64,000 nucleotides of DNA from Saprospiraceae bacterium (lineage in GTDB: Bacteria; Bacteroidota; Bacteroidia; Chitinophagales; Saprospiraceae). The notes under the pieces are model-generated. The model was not told the origin of the DNA. It ran no database searches and worked only from the letters and a program-made list of their open reading frames with translations. Every line of letters starts with the position of its first letter. Within the stretch, counting starts at the first letter, position 1. The translations under genes were made by a program, and so were the position numbers. The stretch lies in the NCBI GenBank assembly GCA_015490175.1, contig WFYJ01000009.1:1-64000 (forward strand), in the 5' to 3' direction. Of the stretch, positions 16,894 to 26,283 are shown in pieces.

Positions 16894-18375
16894 TCATCCT
16901 TTCCAGTAGCGCAGCAGCGCTTTGTGGTCGGTCCGCCAGGCTGTTGCCAAAAATAACACCACTAGGGCGGAATGCAAAACCAGCCGCCACGGCAGTGGCA
17001 TGGGCCACATGGCACGCCCCCATTGCATGAGGGCCACCAGGGCCAGCGCGAGCAACAGGTAGCCTGCCATGCGCGGCAAGCGATAGGGCACCGGGAAATG
17101 GCGGCGCCCCAGCCACAGGCAGGCCGCATTCATGAAGGCGTAGCAGGTCAGTGCCGCCCAGGCCGAGGCGGCATAACCCATTTGCGGAAGCAAAAACCAG
17201 TTGATGGCAAAGGTGACCACGGCACCGCCCGCGGCGATCCCGGCACCGTACCAGGTGTGGTCGCTCAGCTTGTACCAGATGGAAAAGTTGTAGTACAATC
17301 CGAGCATGAGGTAGGCAAACAACAGCACGGGCACGAGGTGGATCGCCGCCCGGAAGTCGGCACCCAGCAGGTATTGCACCAGCTCGATCCAACCGGTGAG
17401 CGCCAGCAGCAGCGTGCAGGCCGCAATGGTGAAGGCATGGGCCACGTCGCTGTAGATGGTGCGTGCGTCGGCGCGTTCGGCATGGCTGAAGAAAAACGGC
17501 TCGGCAGCGAAGTTGAACGCCACGGCAAACAGGTTCATCAGCAATGCCAGTTTGGCGGCAGCCGCATACACGCCGGCCTGCGCCAGGTTGTGCATCAGGT
17601 TCTCGCCCAGCCGCCACTTTTGCAGGGGCACGGCAATGGACTGGTTGACCACGCCGGCCAGGCCCACGATGACGAGCGGGAAGGCCCACCGCATCATGCG
17701 CTTCCACAGCGCACCGTCCACCCGAAGCGTCATTTGCCGAAAGGCGGGGAGCAAGAGTGCCAGGGTGGCCGCGCTGGCCAGCAGGTTCGACAGGAACACG
17801 TACCACAGCCGGTCGGAGGCGTCGTAGAACGAAACCCACGCATGCCCGGCCGCCTGCAGGCGCGGACAGGCCTCGAGAAAAAAGAGGACGAAGAAGATGT
17901 TGATCAGGATGTTGCACACCTTGAGCAGGGCGAAGCGGCCCGGCCGCCCCTCGAGGCGCAGCCGCGCAAAAGGCAGCGCCGCCAGCGCGTCGAAGGCCAG
18001 AATGAGCGCAAACAGCCGCACGTATGCCGCCTTGTCGGGGTAGGCCAGCCAGGCGGCGATGGTCGGTGCCCGGGTCAGCGCCACTGCCGCAAAAAGGAGC
18101 GTGCTGACGAGGATAGACGTCGCGCCGGTGCCAAAAGCCGCTGCGCGGGCTTCCTTTTTGTTGCCAAAACGGAAAAAGGCCGTTTCCATGCGGTAGGTCA
18201 GCAGGATGAGCAGCAGGGCCGCCCACGCGTACAGGTCGTTGTACATGCCGAACTCGGCCTGCGACAACACGCGCGTCAGGTAGAAGGTGAGCAGCACGTA
18301 GTGCAACACCCGACCCAGAATGTGGCTGATGCCGTAAATGGCCGTCTGGCCTGCAAGCTGTTTGACGAACGACAT
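16894..18375 (-). CDS. polysaccharide/oligosaccharide flippase (Wzx/MATE-like)
   Basis: The 493-residue integral membrane protein has about 12-14 hydrophobic segments spread over its full length. The N-terminus (QTAIYGISHILGRVLHYVLLTFYLTRVLSQ) is typical of the polysaccharide_synt family in the MOP superfamily. Such proteins move lipid-linked sugars across the inner membrane for LPS O-antigen or capsule. No glycosyltransferase cluster lies next to it, so the substrate is open. A TTTGCCGAAAGGC copy (17733-17745) encodes FRQM inside a loop. Confidence 0.88.
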   Translation of the reverse strand: MSFVKQLAGQTAIYGISHILGRVLHYVLLTFYLTRVLSQAEFGMYNDLYAWAALLLILLTYRMETAFFRFGNKKEARAAAFGTGATSILVSTLLFAAVALTRAPTIAAWLAYPDKAAYVRLFALILAFDALAALPFARLRLEGRPGRFALLKVCNILINIFFVLFFLEACPRLQAAGHAWVSFYDASDRLWYVFLSNLLASAATLALLLPAFRQMTLRVDGALWKRMMRWAFPLVIVGLAGVVNQSIAVPLQKWRLGENLMHNLAQAGVYAAAAKLALLMNLFAVAFNFAAEPFFFSHAERADARTIYSDVAHAFTIAACTLLLALTGWIELVQYLLGADFRAAIHLVPVLLFAYLMLGLYYNFSIWYKLSDHTWYGAGIAAGGAVVTFAINWFLLPQMGYAASAWAALTCYAFMNAACLWLGRRHFPVPYRLPRMAGYLLLALALVALMQWGRAMWPMPLPWRLVLHSALVVLFLATAWRTDHKALLRYWKG

Positions 18376-18515
18376 GGGTGCGGCTTTGAGCGTGGCGGCA
18401 AAGCTACGGGAAGCAGGCCGTACCGAGGGCGGCAGCCAGGCCGCCGCAAGGCCGGAAAAGCCGTAATTTGGGGCCTTGCTTGCCGATTTGAGTATGCTTT
18501 CGCAAAAACCGACCT

Positions 18516-19577
18516 ATGATCAACTTCGACCTGCTCAAGCGCATCTGTGAAACGCCCGGCGCACCGGGCTTCGAGCATCGCATCCGCCAATTGGTGCAAA
18601 AGGAGGTGACGCCGCTGGTGGACGAGCTGGAAATCGACCCCATGGGCAACCTCATCGCCATCCGCCGCGGCAAGGAGCCGAAAAAAGTGATGGCCGCGGC
18701 CCACATGGACGAAATCAGCTTCATCGTCACCCACATTGACGACGACGGCTTCATCCGCTTCCACACGCTCGGCGGCTTCGACCCCAAGACGCTCACCTCG
18801 CAGCGCGTCATCGTCCATGGCACCGAAGACATCGTCGGCGTCATGGGCTCCAAGCCGGTGCACCTGATGAAACCCGACGAGCGCGGCAAGGCACCCCGCA
18901 TCGAAGACTTCTTCATTGACGTGGGCATGAAGCGCGACGACGTGGTGCGCATCGTATCCGTAGGCGACCCTATCACGCGCGAGCGCCAGCTCATCGAGAT
19001 GGGCGACTGCGTCAACGGCAAGAGCCTCGACAATCGCGTGTCGGTCTTCATCCTGATCGAAGCGCTGCGCGCCCTGAAGGGCAAAACGCTGCCCTATGAT
19101 CTGTATGCTACTTTCACCGTGCAGGAAGAGGTAGGCTTGCGCGGAGCCATGTCTTCGGCCCACCGCATCGATCCCGACTTTGGTATCGGTCTCGACGTGA
19201 CCATCGCCTTCGACGTGCCGGGTGCACAGCCCCACGAGATGGTGACGCGCCTGGGACACGGCACCGCCATCAAGATCATGGACGGATCCACCATCTGCGA
19301 CACGCGCATGGTGCGCTTCCTCAAGCAGACGGCCGACAGGCACGGCATCAGGTGGCAGCCCGAAGTGCTGCCCGCCGGCGGCACCGACACGGCAGGGCTA
19401 CAGCGCTATGGCAAGCACGGCTCCATAGCGGGTGCCATCTCGGTACCGCTGCGCCACATCCACCAGGTCATCGAAACCATCCACAAAGACGACATCCGCG
19501 AGAGCATCCGCCTGCTGTGCCGTGCCGTAGAGGAGATGGATCAGTTCGACTGGATTGAGGGGGGAATGAGGGAATGA
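18516..19577 (+). CDS. M42 family metallopeptidase (glutamyl/leucyl aminopeptidase type)
   Basis: This 353-residue cytosolic aminopeptidase has the M42 dinuclear-zinc motifs in order: AAHMDEI (His), KSLDNRV (Asp), QEEVGLRGA (catalytic Glu and ligand Glu), GLDVTIAFD (Asp) and the C-terminal RHIHQVIE (His). PAGGTDTAG is also characteristic. It probably trims peptides during protein turnover. A GCTTTCGCAAAA variant of the palindromic motif lies at 18496-18507, just before the start. The last residues (IEGGMRE) run into the GAATGAGAGAAT tract of element D. Confidence 0.93.
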   Translation: MINFDLLKRICETPGAPGFEHRIRQLVQKEVTPLVDELEIDPMGNLIAIRRGKEPKKVMAAAHMDEISFIVTHIDDDGFIRFHTLGGFDPKTLTSQRVIVHGTEDIVGVMGSKPVHLMKPDERGKAPRIEDFFIDVGMKRDDVVRIVSVGDPITRERQLIEMGDCVNGKSLDNRVSVFILIEALRALKGKTLPYDLYATFTVQEEVGLRGAMSSAHRIDPDFGIGLDVTIAFDVPGAQPHEMVTRLGHGTAIKIMDGSTICDTRMVRFLKQTADRHGIRWQPEVLPAGGTDTAGLQRYGKHGSIAGAISVPLRHIHQVIETIHKDDIRESIRLLCRAVEEMDQFDWIEGGMRE

Positions 19578-20100
19578 GAGAATGAGAGAAGGAGAGATGG
19601 AGAGATGGAGAGAAGAGTGTCGCGAGCGGGGTTGAGGCTGCGGGGCGGATGTTGAGCGCTGGCTGCGCCAGCTTGCCTGAGACGCACGGAGTGCGTCTGT
19701 TGAGACGCCCCGCGGTCGGGGCTGGTTGCGTCAGCGCACTGGTAGTCAGCACAAAAAAGAGCCTGCTGAAAAAGGTTGACGGTTTCTCCACCGAAAACCT
19801 CCATCGTCTATTGACCATCGTCAAGAGCGCACTGAAAAAAGTCCGTAACAACCCCAACTTTGGTCGGGGCAGGTTCCTGACTTGTCGGGATAACGCGTGC
19901 ACGCTATAGATAACATGCTGATTTAGAATAAAAAATACATTGCGAATCATTGCGTCCCCGACTTGTGTCGGAGCCTGCCCCGGCTCGCCGGGGACAGGCT
20001 GTTGCGGCCCCGATGCTCGGGACAGGCTGTTGCGTGAGATTTTGGGTTTTTTCAGGGGACTCATCGTCAAAAATTCCCCAACCGGATTGCGTTGAGTATA
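19578..20100. repeat. interspersed mosaic repeat element D (reverse orientation)
   Basis: The right edge at 20100, reverse-complemented, begins TATACTCAACGCAATCCGGT and continues TGGGGAATTTTTGACGAT, matching the left terminus of elements B and H. Inside are a GAGAGATGGAG tract after the peptidase stop codon, 'GAGCCTGCTGAAAAA' as in element B, and at 19960-20062 a hairpin unit (CCTGCCCCGGCTCGCCGGGG) shared with element J. The left terminus is not recognisable. The element ends 23 bp before the pterin dehydratase ATG. Confidence 0.7.
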
Positions 20101-20123
20101 ATCACCCTCACAAATGCACAGCC

Positions 20124-20369
20124 ATGTGGAAAAAGGAAGACGACAAGCTGAAAGCCACCTTTCGTTTTGAAAACTTCAGTCGGGCCTTTGCTTTCATGAC
20201 CGAGGTGGCTTTCGAGGCCGAAAAGCGCAACCACCATCCCGACTGGCGCAACGTGTGGAACACCGTGGAGATCAGTCTGAGCACGCACGATGCCGGCGGC
20301 GTGGTCACCGAAAAAGACGAGGCGCTGGCCCGGGCCATTTCTGCCATTTACGAAAAGTACCAGCCATGA
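20124..20369 (+). CDS. phhB: 4a-hydroxytetrahydrobiopterin dehydratase (pterin-4a-carbinolamine dehydratase)
   Basis: The small 81-residue protein carries the dehydratase signature NHHPDWRNVWNTVEI followed by LSTHDAGGVTxxD-like residues (THDAGGVVTEKD). The enzyme dehydrates 4a-hydroxy-tetrahydropterins made by aromatic amino acid hydroxylases. It is shorter than many homologues (about 95-115) at the N-terminus but keeps the catalytic His pair. No phenylalanine hydroxylase is in the window. Its stop overlaps the aminotransferase start (ATGA), which suggests one operon in aromatic amino acid metabolism. Confidence 0.88.
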   Translation: MWKKEDDKLKATFRFENFSRAFAFMTEVAFEAEKRNHHPDWRNVWNTVEISLSTHDAGGVVTEKDEALARAISAIYEKYQP

Positions 20370-21538
20370 GTCAGCCGAACACGCTTCGCTCGCGCCTGCC
20401 CGACGTGGGCACCAGCATCTTCACCGTCATGTCGGCCATGGCGCGCGCCCACGGCGCCGTCAATCTGGCCCAGGGCTTTCCCGACTTCGACTGCGACGAG
20501 GGGTTGCAGGACCTGGTGCATCACTACATGCGCAAGGGCTACAACCAGTACGCACCCATGGCCGGCGTGCCCGCCTTGCGCGAAGCCATCGCCCGCAAGA
20601 TCGAAGCCACACAGGGCGTCGCCGTCGATCCGGATGCGGAGATCACCGTCACTGCCGGTGCCACCGAAGCCCTGTTCGTGGCCATCTCGGCCGTAGTGCA
20701 CCCTGGTGATGAAGTGATCATCCTCGAGCCGGCCTATGACAGCTACGCGCCCGTGGTGCGCCTCAACGGCGGTCGCGTGGTGCCCGTGGGCTTGCGTCCG
20801 CCCGCCTATCGCGTGGACTGGGGCGAAGTGGCTGCCGTCTGCACGCCCCGCACCCGTCTGATCATCGTCAACAACCCGCACAACCCTACCGGGCAGATTT
20901 TTGCGGAAGCCGACCTGATGGCGCTGGAGGAGTTGGCCGAGCGCCACGACCTGTGGGTGCTGAGCGACGAGGTGTACGAACACATCGTCTTTGACGGGCA
21001 GCGCCATCACAGCGTGCTGTCGCGCCCACGTTTGCGGCAGCGCAGCTTCGCGGCTTTCTCTTTTGGCAAAACCTATCACAACACCGGTTGGAAGATGGGC
21101 TATTGCGTGGCGTCGCCGTCCCTGACCGAAGAGTTTCGGAAGATCCACCAGTTCGTGGTCTTTTCGGTCCATACGCCCGTGCAGCATGCGCTGGCCACCT
21201 GGCTTGAAAAGGCCGAACACTGGGAATCGCTGGCGCCGTTCTTTCAGAAGAAGAGAGACCTCCTGCAGCAGGCTCTGGCCGACACGCCGCTGCGCCCGTT
21301 GCCCTGCGCGGGCACCTATTTCCAGCTTTACGACTATTCGGCTGCCTCGGATCTGCCCGACGTGGAGTTCGTACGTTGGCTTGCCACCGAGAAGGGCGTG
21401 GCCACCATTCCGGTGTCGCCTTTTTATTCGGACGGCTACGATGCCCGCGTCGTGCGTATCTGTTTTGCCAAAAAAGAAGACACGCTGCGCGAGGCCGCTG
21501 CCCTGCTGCGCCGTGCCTTTGCTCCGGAAAAAGGGTGA
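20366..21538 (+). CDS. class I/II PLP aminotransferase (methionine/kynurenine aminotransferase type)
   Basis: The 390-residue fold-type I enzyme has NNPHNPTGQIF, SDEVYEHIVFDG and the PLP-lysine motif SFGKTYHNTGWKMGY, which is close to that of YbdL and kynurenine aminotransferases. It would transfer amino groups between methionine or aromatic amino acids and 2-oxo acids. Coupling to the pterin dehydratase by an ATGA overlap favours an aromatic substrate, but methionine aminotransferase is equally consistent with the sequence. Confidence 0.9.
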   Translation: MSQPNTLRSRLPDVGTSIFTVMSAMARAHGAVNLAQGFPDFDCDEGLQDLVHHYMRKGYNQYAPMAGVPALREAIARKIEATQGVAVDPDAEITVTAGATEALFVAISAVVHPGDEVIILEPAYDSYAPVVRLNGGRVVPVGLRPPAYRVDWGEVAAVCTPRTRLIIVNNPHNPTGQIFAEADLMALEELAERHDLWVLSDEVYEHIVFDGQRHHSVLSRPRLRQRSFAAFSFGKTYHNTGWKMGYCVASPSLTEEFRKIHQFVVFSVHTPVQHALATWLEKAEHWESLAPFFQKKRDLLQQALADTPLRPLPCAGTYFQLYDYSAASDLPDVEFVRWLATEKGVATIPVSPFYSDGYDARVVRICFAKKEDTLREAAALLRRAFAPEKG

Positions 21539-21619
21539 CCCCCTGCCCTGCTGCCGCGTGATCAAGGGCACCGACGACGCACGATAAAAATCCCTTACTT
21601 TGGGAAAAACACGGCGCAC

Positions 21620-23671
21620 ATGAACCGATTGCAATACGAGACGAGCCCCTATCTGCTGCAGCATGCCGACAATCCGGTGGACTGGTATCCATGGGGCGAT
21701 GAAGCCTTTCAGGTGGCCCGCATGGAAGACAAGCCGCTGCTGGTGAGCGTCGGCTACAGCACCTGCCACTGGTGCCACGTCATGGCGCACGAGTCGTTCG
21801 AGGATCCCGACGTGGCCGGCCTGATGAACATGCTGTTCGTCAACGTGAAGGTGGACCGCGAGGAGCGCCCCGACGTGGATCAGATGCTGATGGACGTGTG
21901 CCAGTTGCTGACCGGCTCGGGGGGGTGGCCCCTCAACGTTTTCCTCACGCCCGAGGGCAAGCCCTTCTATGCGGGCACCTACTTTCCGCCGCGGCCGGCA
22001 CACGGGCGCCCTTCGTGGGTGCAGGTGCTGCACTACATTGCCAAACTGTGGCGCGAGGACCGCGATACCATCTATCGGCAAGCACAGCGCATCGAAGAGG
22101 CGCTGCAGGGCAAAGACACGCCTCTGTTGCAGCTCGACCGCCTGGAAGGCGAGCAGCCGCCCTGGTCGGAAGAGACGATGCACGATATCTACAAGCAACT
22201 GATCGTGCAGGCCGACCTGGTGCACGGTGGCTTTGGCGGTGCGCCCAAGTTTCCGCAGACCATGGCACTGGACTGGCTGATGCAGTACCACTTCCATACC
22301 GGCCAGGCCGAGGCGCTGCAGCACGCCCTTTTTTCGCTGGAGCAGATGGTGCGGGGCGGCATCTACGACCAGCTCGGCGGCGGCCTGGCGCGCTATGCCA
22401 CCGACGAGCGCTGGCTCGTACCCCACTTCGAGAAGATGCTTTACGACAATGCCCTGCTGCTGCGCTCCCTGACGGCGGCCTGGCAGCACACGCGGCGCGA
22501 CCTGTTTGGCGAGGCGGCAGCCGAGACCATCGAATGGGTGGCGCGCGAGATGCGGCATCCCGAGGGCGCGTTCTATTCGGCACTCGATGCCGACTCGGAA
22601 GGCGAGGAAGGCAAGTTTTACGTCTGGTCGAAAAAGGAGGTGGAGGAAGTGCTGGGCGACGAGGCCCCACTTTTCTGCGCCTTTTACGATGTCAGTGAAC
22701 AGGGCAACTGGGAAGGCAAGAACATCCTGCACCGGCCGCACGAGGAGGAGGCATTTGCCGAAAGGCAGGGGCTGAGTGTGCAGGAGCTGAAAGCAAAGCT
22801 GGCTTCCGCCAAACGACGCCTGCTGGCGCGCCGCAACGAGCGCACACGGCCGGGCCTTGACGACAAGGTGCTGCTCGACTGGAACATGCTGATGGTGACG
22901 GCATTGCTGCAGGCAGGCCGCGCCTTCGGCCGTGACGAATGGCGCGAGATGGCCCTGCAGGCCTTGCATTTCGCGCTGGAGCACCTGCAGCAGGACGAGG
23001 GGCCGACCATGTACCACACCTGGAAAGACGGCAAGGCCCGCTACGACGCCTATCTCGACGACTACGCCAACCTGATCGAGGCGCTGCTCGAAGCGGCCGA
23101 GACGACCGGCGAAATGTCGTATGTCGAACGCGCCGCACGGGTGGCCGAATACGTCATCGAGGAGTTCCTTGACCCTCAGCGCAGTTTGTTCCGGTTTTCA
23201 TCGCCGACCCACGATAGCCGCGTATCGCCGCGCATTGAGTTGTTCGATTCGGCCACACCCTCGGGCAATGCCGTCATGGCGCGCAATTTGCAGCGGCTGG
23301 CCGTGCTGCTGCACCGCGACGACCAGGCCGCACTGGCCGAGCGCATGCTGCGCGTGGTATCGGATTCGGTGGTGCGCTACCCGCTGGCCATGGCCCACTG
23401 GGCCGTGGCGCTGGCCAATGCGGTGTGGGGGCTGCCCGAGATCGCCGTGGTGGGACCCGATGCAGCCCGCAAGGTGACGACCCTCTGGCGCCACTACCTG
23501 CCCGATCACGTGTTGCAGTGGAGCACCGAGGCCGAGGCGCGCTGGCCCCTGCTGGCCGGCCGCAGCGGCGCCGCCGACGAGGCGCTCTTTTATTTATGTC
23601 GGCAATACGCCTGCCTTCGTCCCGTTCGAGAAGCAGAAGCGCTCATGGCCCTGATGCGCCCGCCTGCCTGA
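21620..23671 (+). CDS. DUF255 thioredoxin-domain protein (YyaL/SPATA20 family)
   Basis: The 683-residue protein starts with the DUF255 thioredoxin-like domain ([21 protein letters not shown]; redox motif CHWCHVM at about residues 52-58). The C-terminal two thirds resemble a six-hairpin glycosidase toroid. The length is normal for the family, whose biochemical role is not settled. A near-consensus promoter (TTACTTTGGG, 21595-21604) lies 15 bp before the ATG. A TTTGCCGAAAGGC copy (22754-22766) encodes FAER in a variable loop. Confidence 0.9.
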   Translation: MNRLQYETSPYLLQHADNPVDWYPWGDEAFQVARMEDKPLLVSVGYSTCHWCHVMAHESFEDPDVAGLMNMLFVNVKVDREERPDVDQMLMDVCQLLTGSGGWPLNVFLTPEGKPFYAGTYFPPRPAHGRPSWVQVLHYIAKLWREDRDTIYRQAQRIEEALQGKDTPLLQLDRLEGEQPPWSEETMHDIYKQLIVQADLVHGGFGGAPKFPQTMALDWLMQYHFHTGQAEALQHALFSLEQMVRGGIYDQLGGGLARYATDERWLVPHFEKMLYDNALLLRSLTAAWQHTRRDLFGEAAAETIEWVAREMRHPEGAFYSALDADSEGEEGKFYVWSKKEVEEVLGDEAPLFCAFYDVSEQGNWEGKNILHRPHEEEAFAERQGLSVQELKAKLASAKRRLLARRNERTRPGLDDKVLLDWNMLMVTALLQAGRAFGRDEWREMALQALHFALEHLQQDEGPTMYHTWKDGKARYDAYLDDYANLIEALLEAAETTGEMSYVERAARVAEYVIEEFLDPQRSLFRFSSPTHDSRVSPRIELFDSATPSGNAVMARNLQRLAVLLHRDDQAALAERMLRVVSDSVVRYPLAMAHWAVALANAVWGLPEIAVVGPDAARKVTTLWRHYLPDHVLQWSTEAEARWPLLAGRSGAADEALFYLCRQYACLRPVREAEALMALMRPPA

Positions 23672-23692
23672 ATCCGCCAAAACCGCCTGCTT

Positions 23693-24664
23693 ATGAGATG
23701 GATCTGGACAATTGCCTTGCTCGCCGTTTTCAGCCTTTCGGCAAAAAGCCAGCAGGCCATTCAGCACACCTGGTACATGTGGGACCCTTTCGGGTGGAAC
23801 CCCGCCTGGGCCGGCATGGATGGCTCGCTCGTCTTCACCGGTATGTTGCGCAAGCAGTGGGTGCAGCATCCGGGCAGCCCGCTCACCCGCAGCTTCAACG
23901 CCCACATGCCCGTCTATATCGCCAGCGGAGGGGCGGGCCTGCGCTTCAAGAGCCATGAGCTGGGGCTGTGGCAGGTCAACGAGCTGGCCGCGGCATGGAA
24001 CTACCAATTGGAGCTGAGCCGCACCACCATCCTGTCGTTCGGCCTGGAAGCGGGCATGGTACAGCGCCAGCTCGACGGCGCGCGCATCCGCACGCCCCAG
24101 GGCATCTACCTGCCCGAGCCGGCACCCATTGACCATCAGGACGACCTGCTGCCGGAGGGGGTGACGCGCGCGTCGGTGCCCACCTTCGGGGCGGGGTTGT
24201 ATCTGCTGACGCAAAAATTCGGCGCAGGTATTGCCGTGCAGCAGCTCACCAGCCCGGCGCTGGCCTTCGACCAGTTCGCCTTTCAGCTCGACCGCACCCT
24301 CATCTTTTCGGCGGGCTATAGCTGGGAGGTGTCGCGTTCGGTAGTGCTGTTGCCTTCCGTGCTGGTAAAATCTGACGTCGTGCAGACGCAAACCGATATT
24401 TCGCTTCTGGCGCAGTTCAATGACAATATCTTTGGTGGCCTTTCGGTGCGTGGGTACAGTCCTTCCACACTGGACGCCGCCTCCGTGCTGTTGGGCGTGC
24501 GGCCGGGCACGCAGTGGTGGTTGGGTTACAGCTACGACATGGGGCTGGGCCCGTTGCAGCGGGCGGCCAACGGTGCGCACGAGCTGATCGTGCGCTACAA
24601 CCTGGGCAAGCCCATCGGCAAGGGCAAGCTGCCCCCCGTCATTTACAACCCCAGAGACCTGTGA
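23693..24664 (+). CDS. PorP/SprF family T9SS outer-membrane protein
   Basis: This 323-residue beta-barrel protein has a signal peptide (WTIALLAVFSLSAKSQQ) and the PorP/SprF start of the mature chain (YMWDPFGWNPAWAGMDGSL). Family members anchor or deliver specific T9SS cargo such as SprB to the surface, or act with PorK/PorN. Its place directly before gldK is the arrangement seen in other Bacteroidota. The SLSAK part of the signal peptide is encoded by a copy of the recurrent palindrome (23733-23745). A 208-bp gap with its own promoter-like box separates it from gldK. Confidence 0.92.
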   Translation: MRWIWTIALLAVFSLSAKSQQAIQHTWYMWDPFGWNPAWAGMDGSLVFTGMLRKQWVQHPGSPLTRSFNAHMPVYIASGGAGLRFKSHELGLWQVNELAAAWNYQLELSRTTILSFGLEAGMVQRQLDGARIRTPQGIYLPEPAPIDHQDDLLPEGVTRASVPTFGAGLYLLTQKFGAGIAVQQLTSPALAFDQFAFQLDRTLIFSAGYSWEVSRSVVLLPSVLVKSDVVQTQTDISLLAQFNDNIFGGLSVRGYSPSTLDAASVLLGVRPGTQWWLGYSYDMGLGPLQRAANGAHELIVRYNLGKPIGKGKLPPVIYNPRDL

Positions 24665-24766
24665 GCTGCCGGCTCGTCGCCCGTTTTTTCGGGCTGGCGT
24701 GTTAAAATTTGTCGGCCTGCCATACTATCCAAATTTTGCGAGGCGTTGATTGCGCGCTTGTTCCGT

Positions 24767-24775
24767 ACTTTGCAG
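24767..24775 (+). promoter_or_regulatory. possible gldK promoter box TACTTTGCA
   Basis: A near-consensus Bacteroidota -7 box (one base shorter than TAnnTTTG) lies about 100 bp upstream of gldK in the 208-bp gap after sprF. TTGTT and TTG tracts lie upstream as possible -33 elements. This would leave a leader of roughly 90 nt. Confidence 0.4.
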
Positions 24776-24872
24776 CCTGTTTGGCAAAACTGGCAAATCG
24801 TTTTTTGGATAATTCGATATCGGTCTATATTTACCGTCGCTATCTGAAAAAGAGGAAAACTCGGGTATCAAC

Positions 24873-26123
24873 ATGAAAAAACTATTGCTTTCCCTGTCAG
24901 CATTCCTTGTGCTGACGCTGGTACTAAGTTCTTGTGGATCAAAGGAGAGCGGTCAGCTCATCGGCGTGCAGGATCGTCCGAGCTGGAAAGGCATCAACCC
25001 CTACGGGATGGTGTACGTGCCCTCCGGAACGCTCCACATCGGCCCCTCCGACCAGGACCTCAGCAACACCTTCGTTCAGCGCGCCAAGACGATCTCGATC
25101 CAGGGCTTCTACATGGACGATACCGAGATCACCAACAACGAGTATCGCCAGTTCGTGTACTGGGTCAAGGACTCGATCGCTCACGCTTACCTCGATCACT
25201 TCATCGAGGATCCGGTGACGGGCGAGGAGTACATTGACTGGGAATACGAGATCGACTGGAGCGACGAGACGCTCGAGGACCTCTTCTACCAGGGCGACGA
25301 TCGCTTTGCTGGCCGCCGCGAGCTCGACGTCAGCAAGATGATGTACGAGTACGAGTGGTACGACTGGCAGAAAGCCGCCCACGACCGCGGCCGCTCGCCC
25401 CGCAGCGCTTTCATCAAGCGCAAGGTGATCAACATCTACCCCGACACGCTGGTGTGGATCCGCGACTTTGCCTATTCGTACAACGAGCCCATGACGCGGA
25501 ACTACTTCTGGCATCCCGCTTTCGACGACTATCCCGTCGTGGGTGTCAACTGGCACATGGCCAACGCCTTCTGCTACTGGCGCACCAAGCTGTGGGACAC
25601 CTACCAGGCCGTGCGCAACGACGGCGTGAACACCGAAGACTTCCGTCTGCCGTTCGAGCACGAGTGGGAATATGCCGCACGCGGCGGCCACGACCTGGCT
25701 CCCTACCCGTGGGGTGGCCCCTATCTGCGCAACGCCAAGGGTTGCCTGCTGGCCAACTTCAAGCCCGGTCGTGGCAACTATCCCGAAGACGGCGGTATGT
25801 ACACCGTACACGCCTATGCCTACTTCCCCAACGATTTCGGCCTGTACAACATGGCCGGCAACGTGGCGGAATGGACAGCCACGGCATACTACGAAAACGC
25901 CTACTCGTTCTATCACGACCTCAACCCCGACATCCGCTACGACGCGCGCGACAGCGATCCCGAAGCCTACAAGCGCAAGGTGATCCGCGGCGGCTCGTGG
26001 AAGGACATCGGCTACTTCCTGCAGACGGGTACCCGCCACTGGGAGTACCAGGACACGACCAAGTCCTACATCGGCTTCCGCTGTGCCCTGACGTTCTTGG
26101 GTCGTTCCATCAACGATTTCTGA
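24873..26123 (+). CDS. gldK: gliding motility/T9SS lipoprotein GldK (PorK)
   Basis: The 416-residue lipoprotein has a lipobox LVLSSC at about residue 21. The body is an FGE-sulfatase (SUMF1-like) domain (FYMDDTEITNNEYRQFVYW; DFRLPFEHEWEYAARGG; GLYNMAGNVAEWTATAYYENAYS is divided between two strands; VIRGGSWKDIG; SYIGFRCAL). With GldN it forms the periplasmic/outer-membrane ring of the type IX secretion system. Formylglycine-generating activity is not expected. It is the first gene of gldKLMN. Confidence 0.97.
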   Translation: MKKLLLSLSAFLVLTLVLSSCGSKESGQLIGVQDRPSWKGINPYGMVYVPSGTLHIGPSDQDLSNTFVQRAKTISIQGFYMDDTEITNNEYRQFVYWVKDSIAHAYLDHFIEDPVTGEEYIDWEYEIDWSDETLEDLFYQGDDRFAGRRELDVSKMMYEYEWYDWQKAAHDRGRSPRSAFIKRKVINIYPDTLVWIRDFAYSYNEPMTRNYFWHPAFDDYPVVGVNWHMANAFCYWRTKLWDTYQAVRNDGVNTEDFRLPFEHEWEYAARGGHDLAPYPWGGPYLRNAKGCLLANFKPGRGNYPEDGGMYTVHAYAYFPNDFGLYNMAGNVAEWTATAYYENAYSFYHDLNPDIRYDARDSDPEAYKRKVIRGGSWKDIGYFLQTGTRHWEYQDTTKSYIGFRCALTFLGRSINDF

Positions 26124-26179
26124 TGCCCCATACGGTGCCGCCGCCTGAGCGGCATTCCGGGCTGCCTTTCGGCAAAAAA

Positions 26180-26212
26180 CGCTTGCGGCCACCGAGCAGG
26201 GGGCCGCAAGCG
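26180..26212. other. strong hairpin between gldK and gldL
   Basis: CGCTTGCGGCC and GGCCGCAAGCG form a perfect 11-bp stem. On the plus strand no T-run follows, so it would act as an intercistronic stem rather than a terminator. On the minus strand it is followed by TTTTTTG. A copy of the palindromic motif lies immediately upstream (26164-26176). Confidence 0.75.
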
Positions 26213-26283
26213 GGCTGAAGCAGCGACAATCGAAAACCAAGTTTGAACAACCATTCCAAAACCTCGAAAAAAAAAATCACGCG

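Noticed and set aside
19622-19760. GC-rich inverted repeats (GCTGGCTGCGCCAGC, AGACGCACGGAGTGCGTCT) considered as a tRNA or attachment site
   Set aside because: No cloverleaf with a CCA-acceptor or TTC arm can be drawn, and no integrase is nearby; they are part of element D.
24873-26123. GldK considered as a formylglycine-generating enzyme because of its FGE-sulfatase domain
   Set aside because: Lipobox, gene order sprF-gldKLMN and overall sequence identify it as the structural T9SS protein; no sulfatase gene is nearby.
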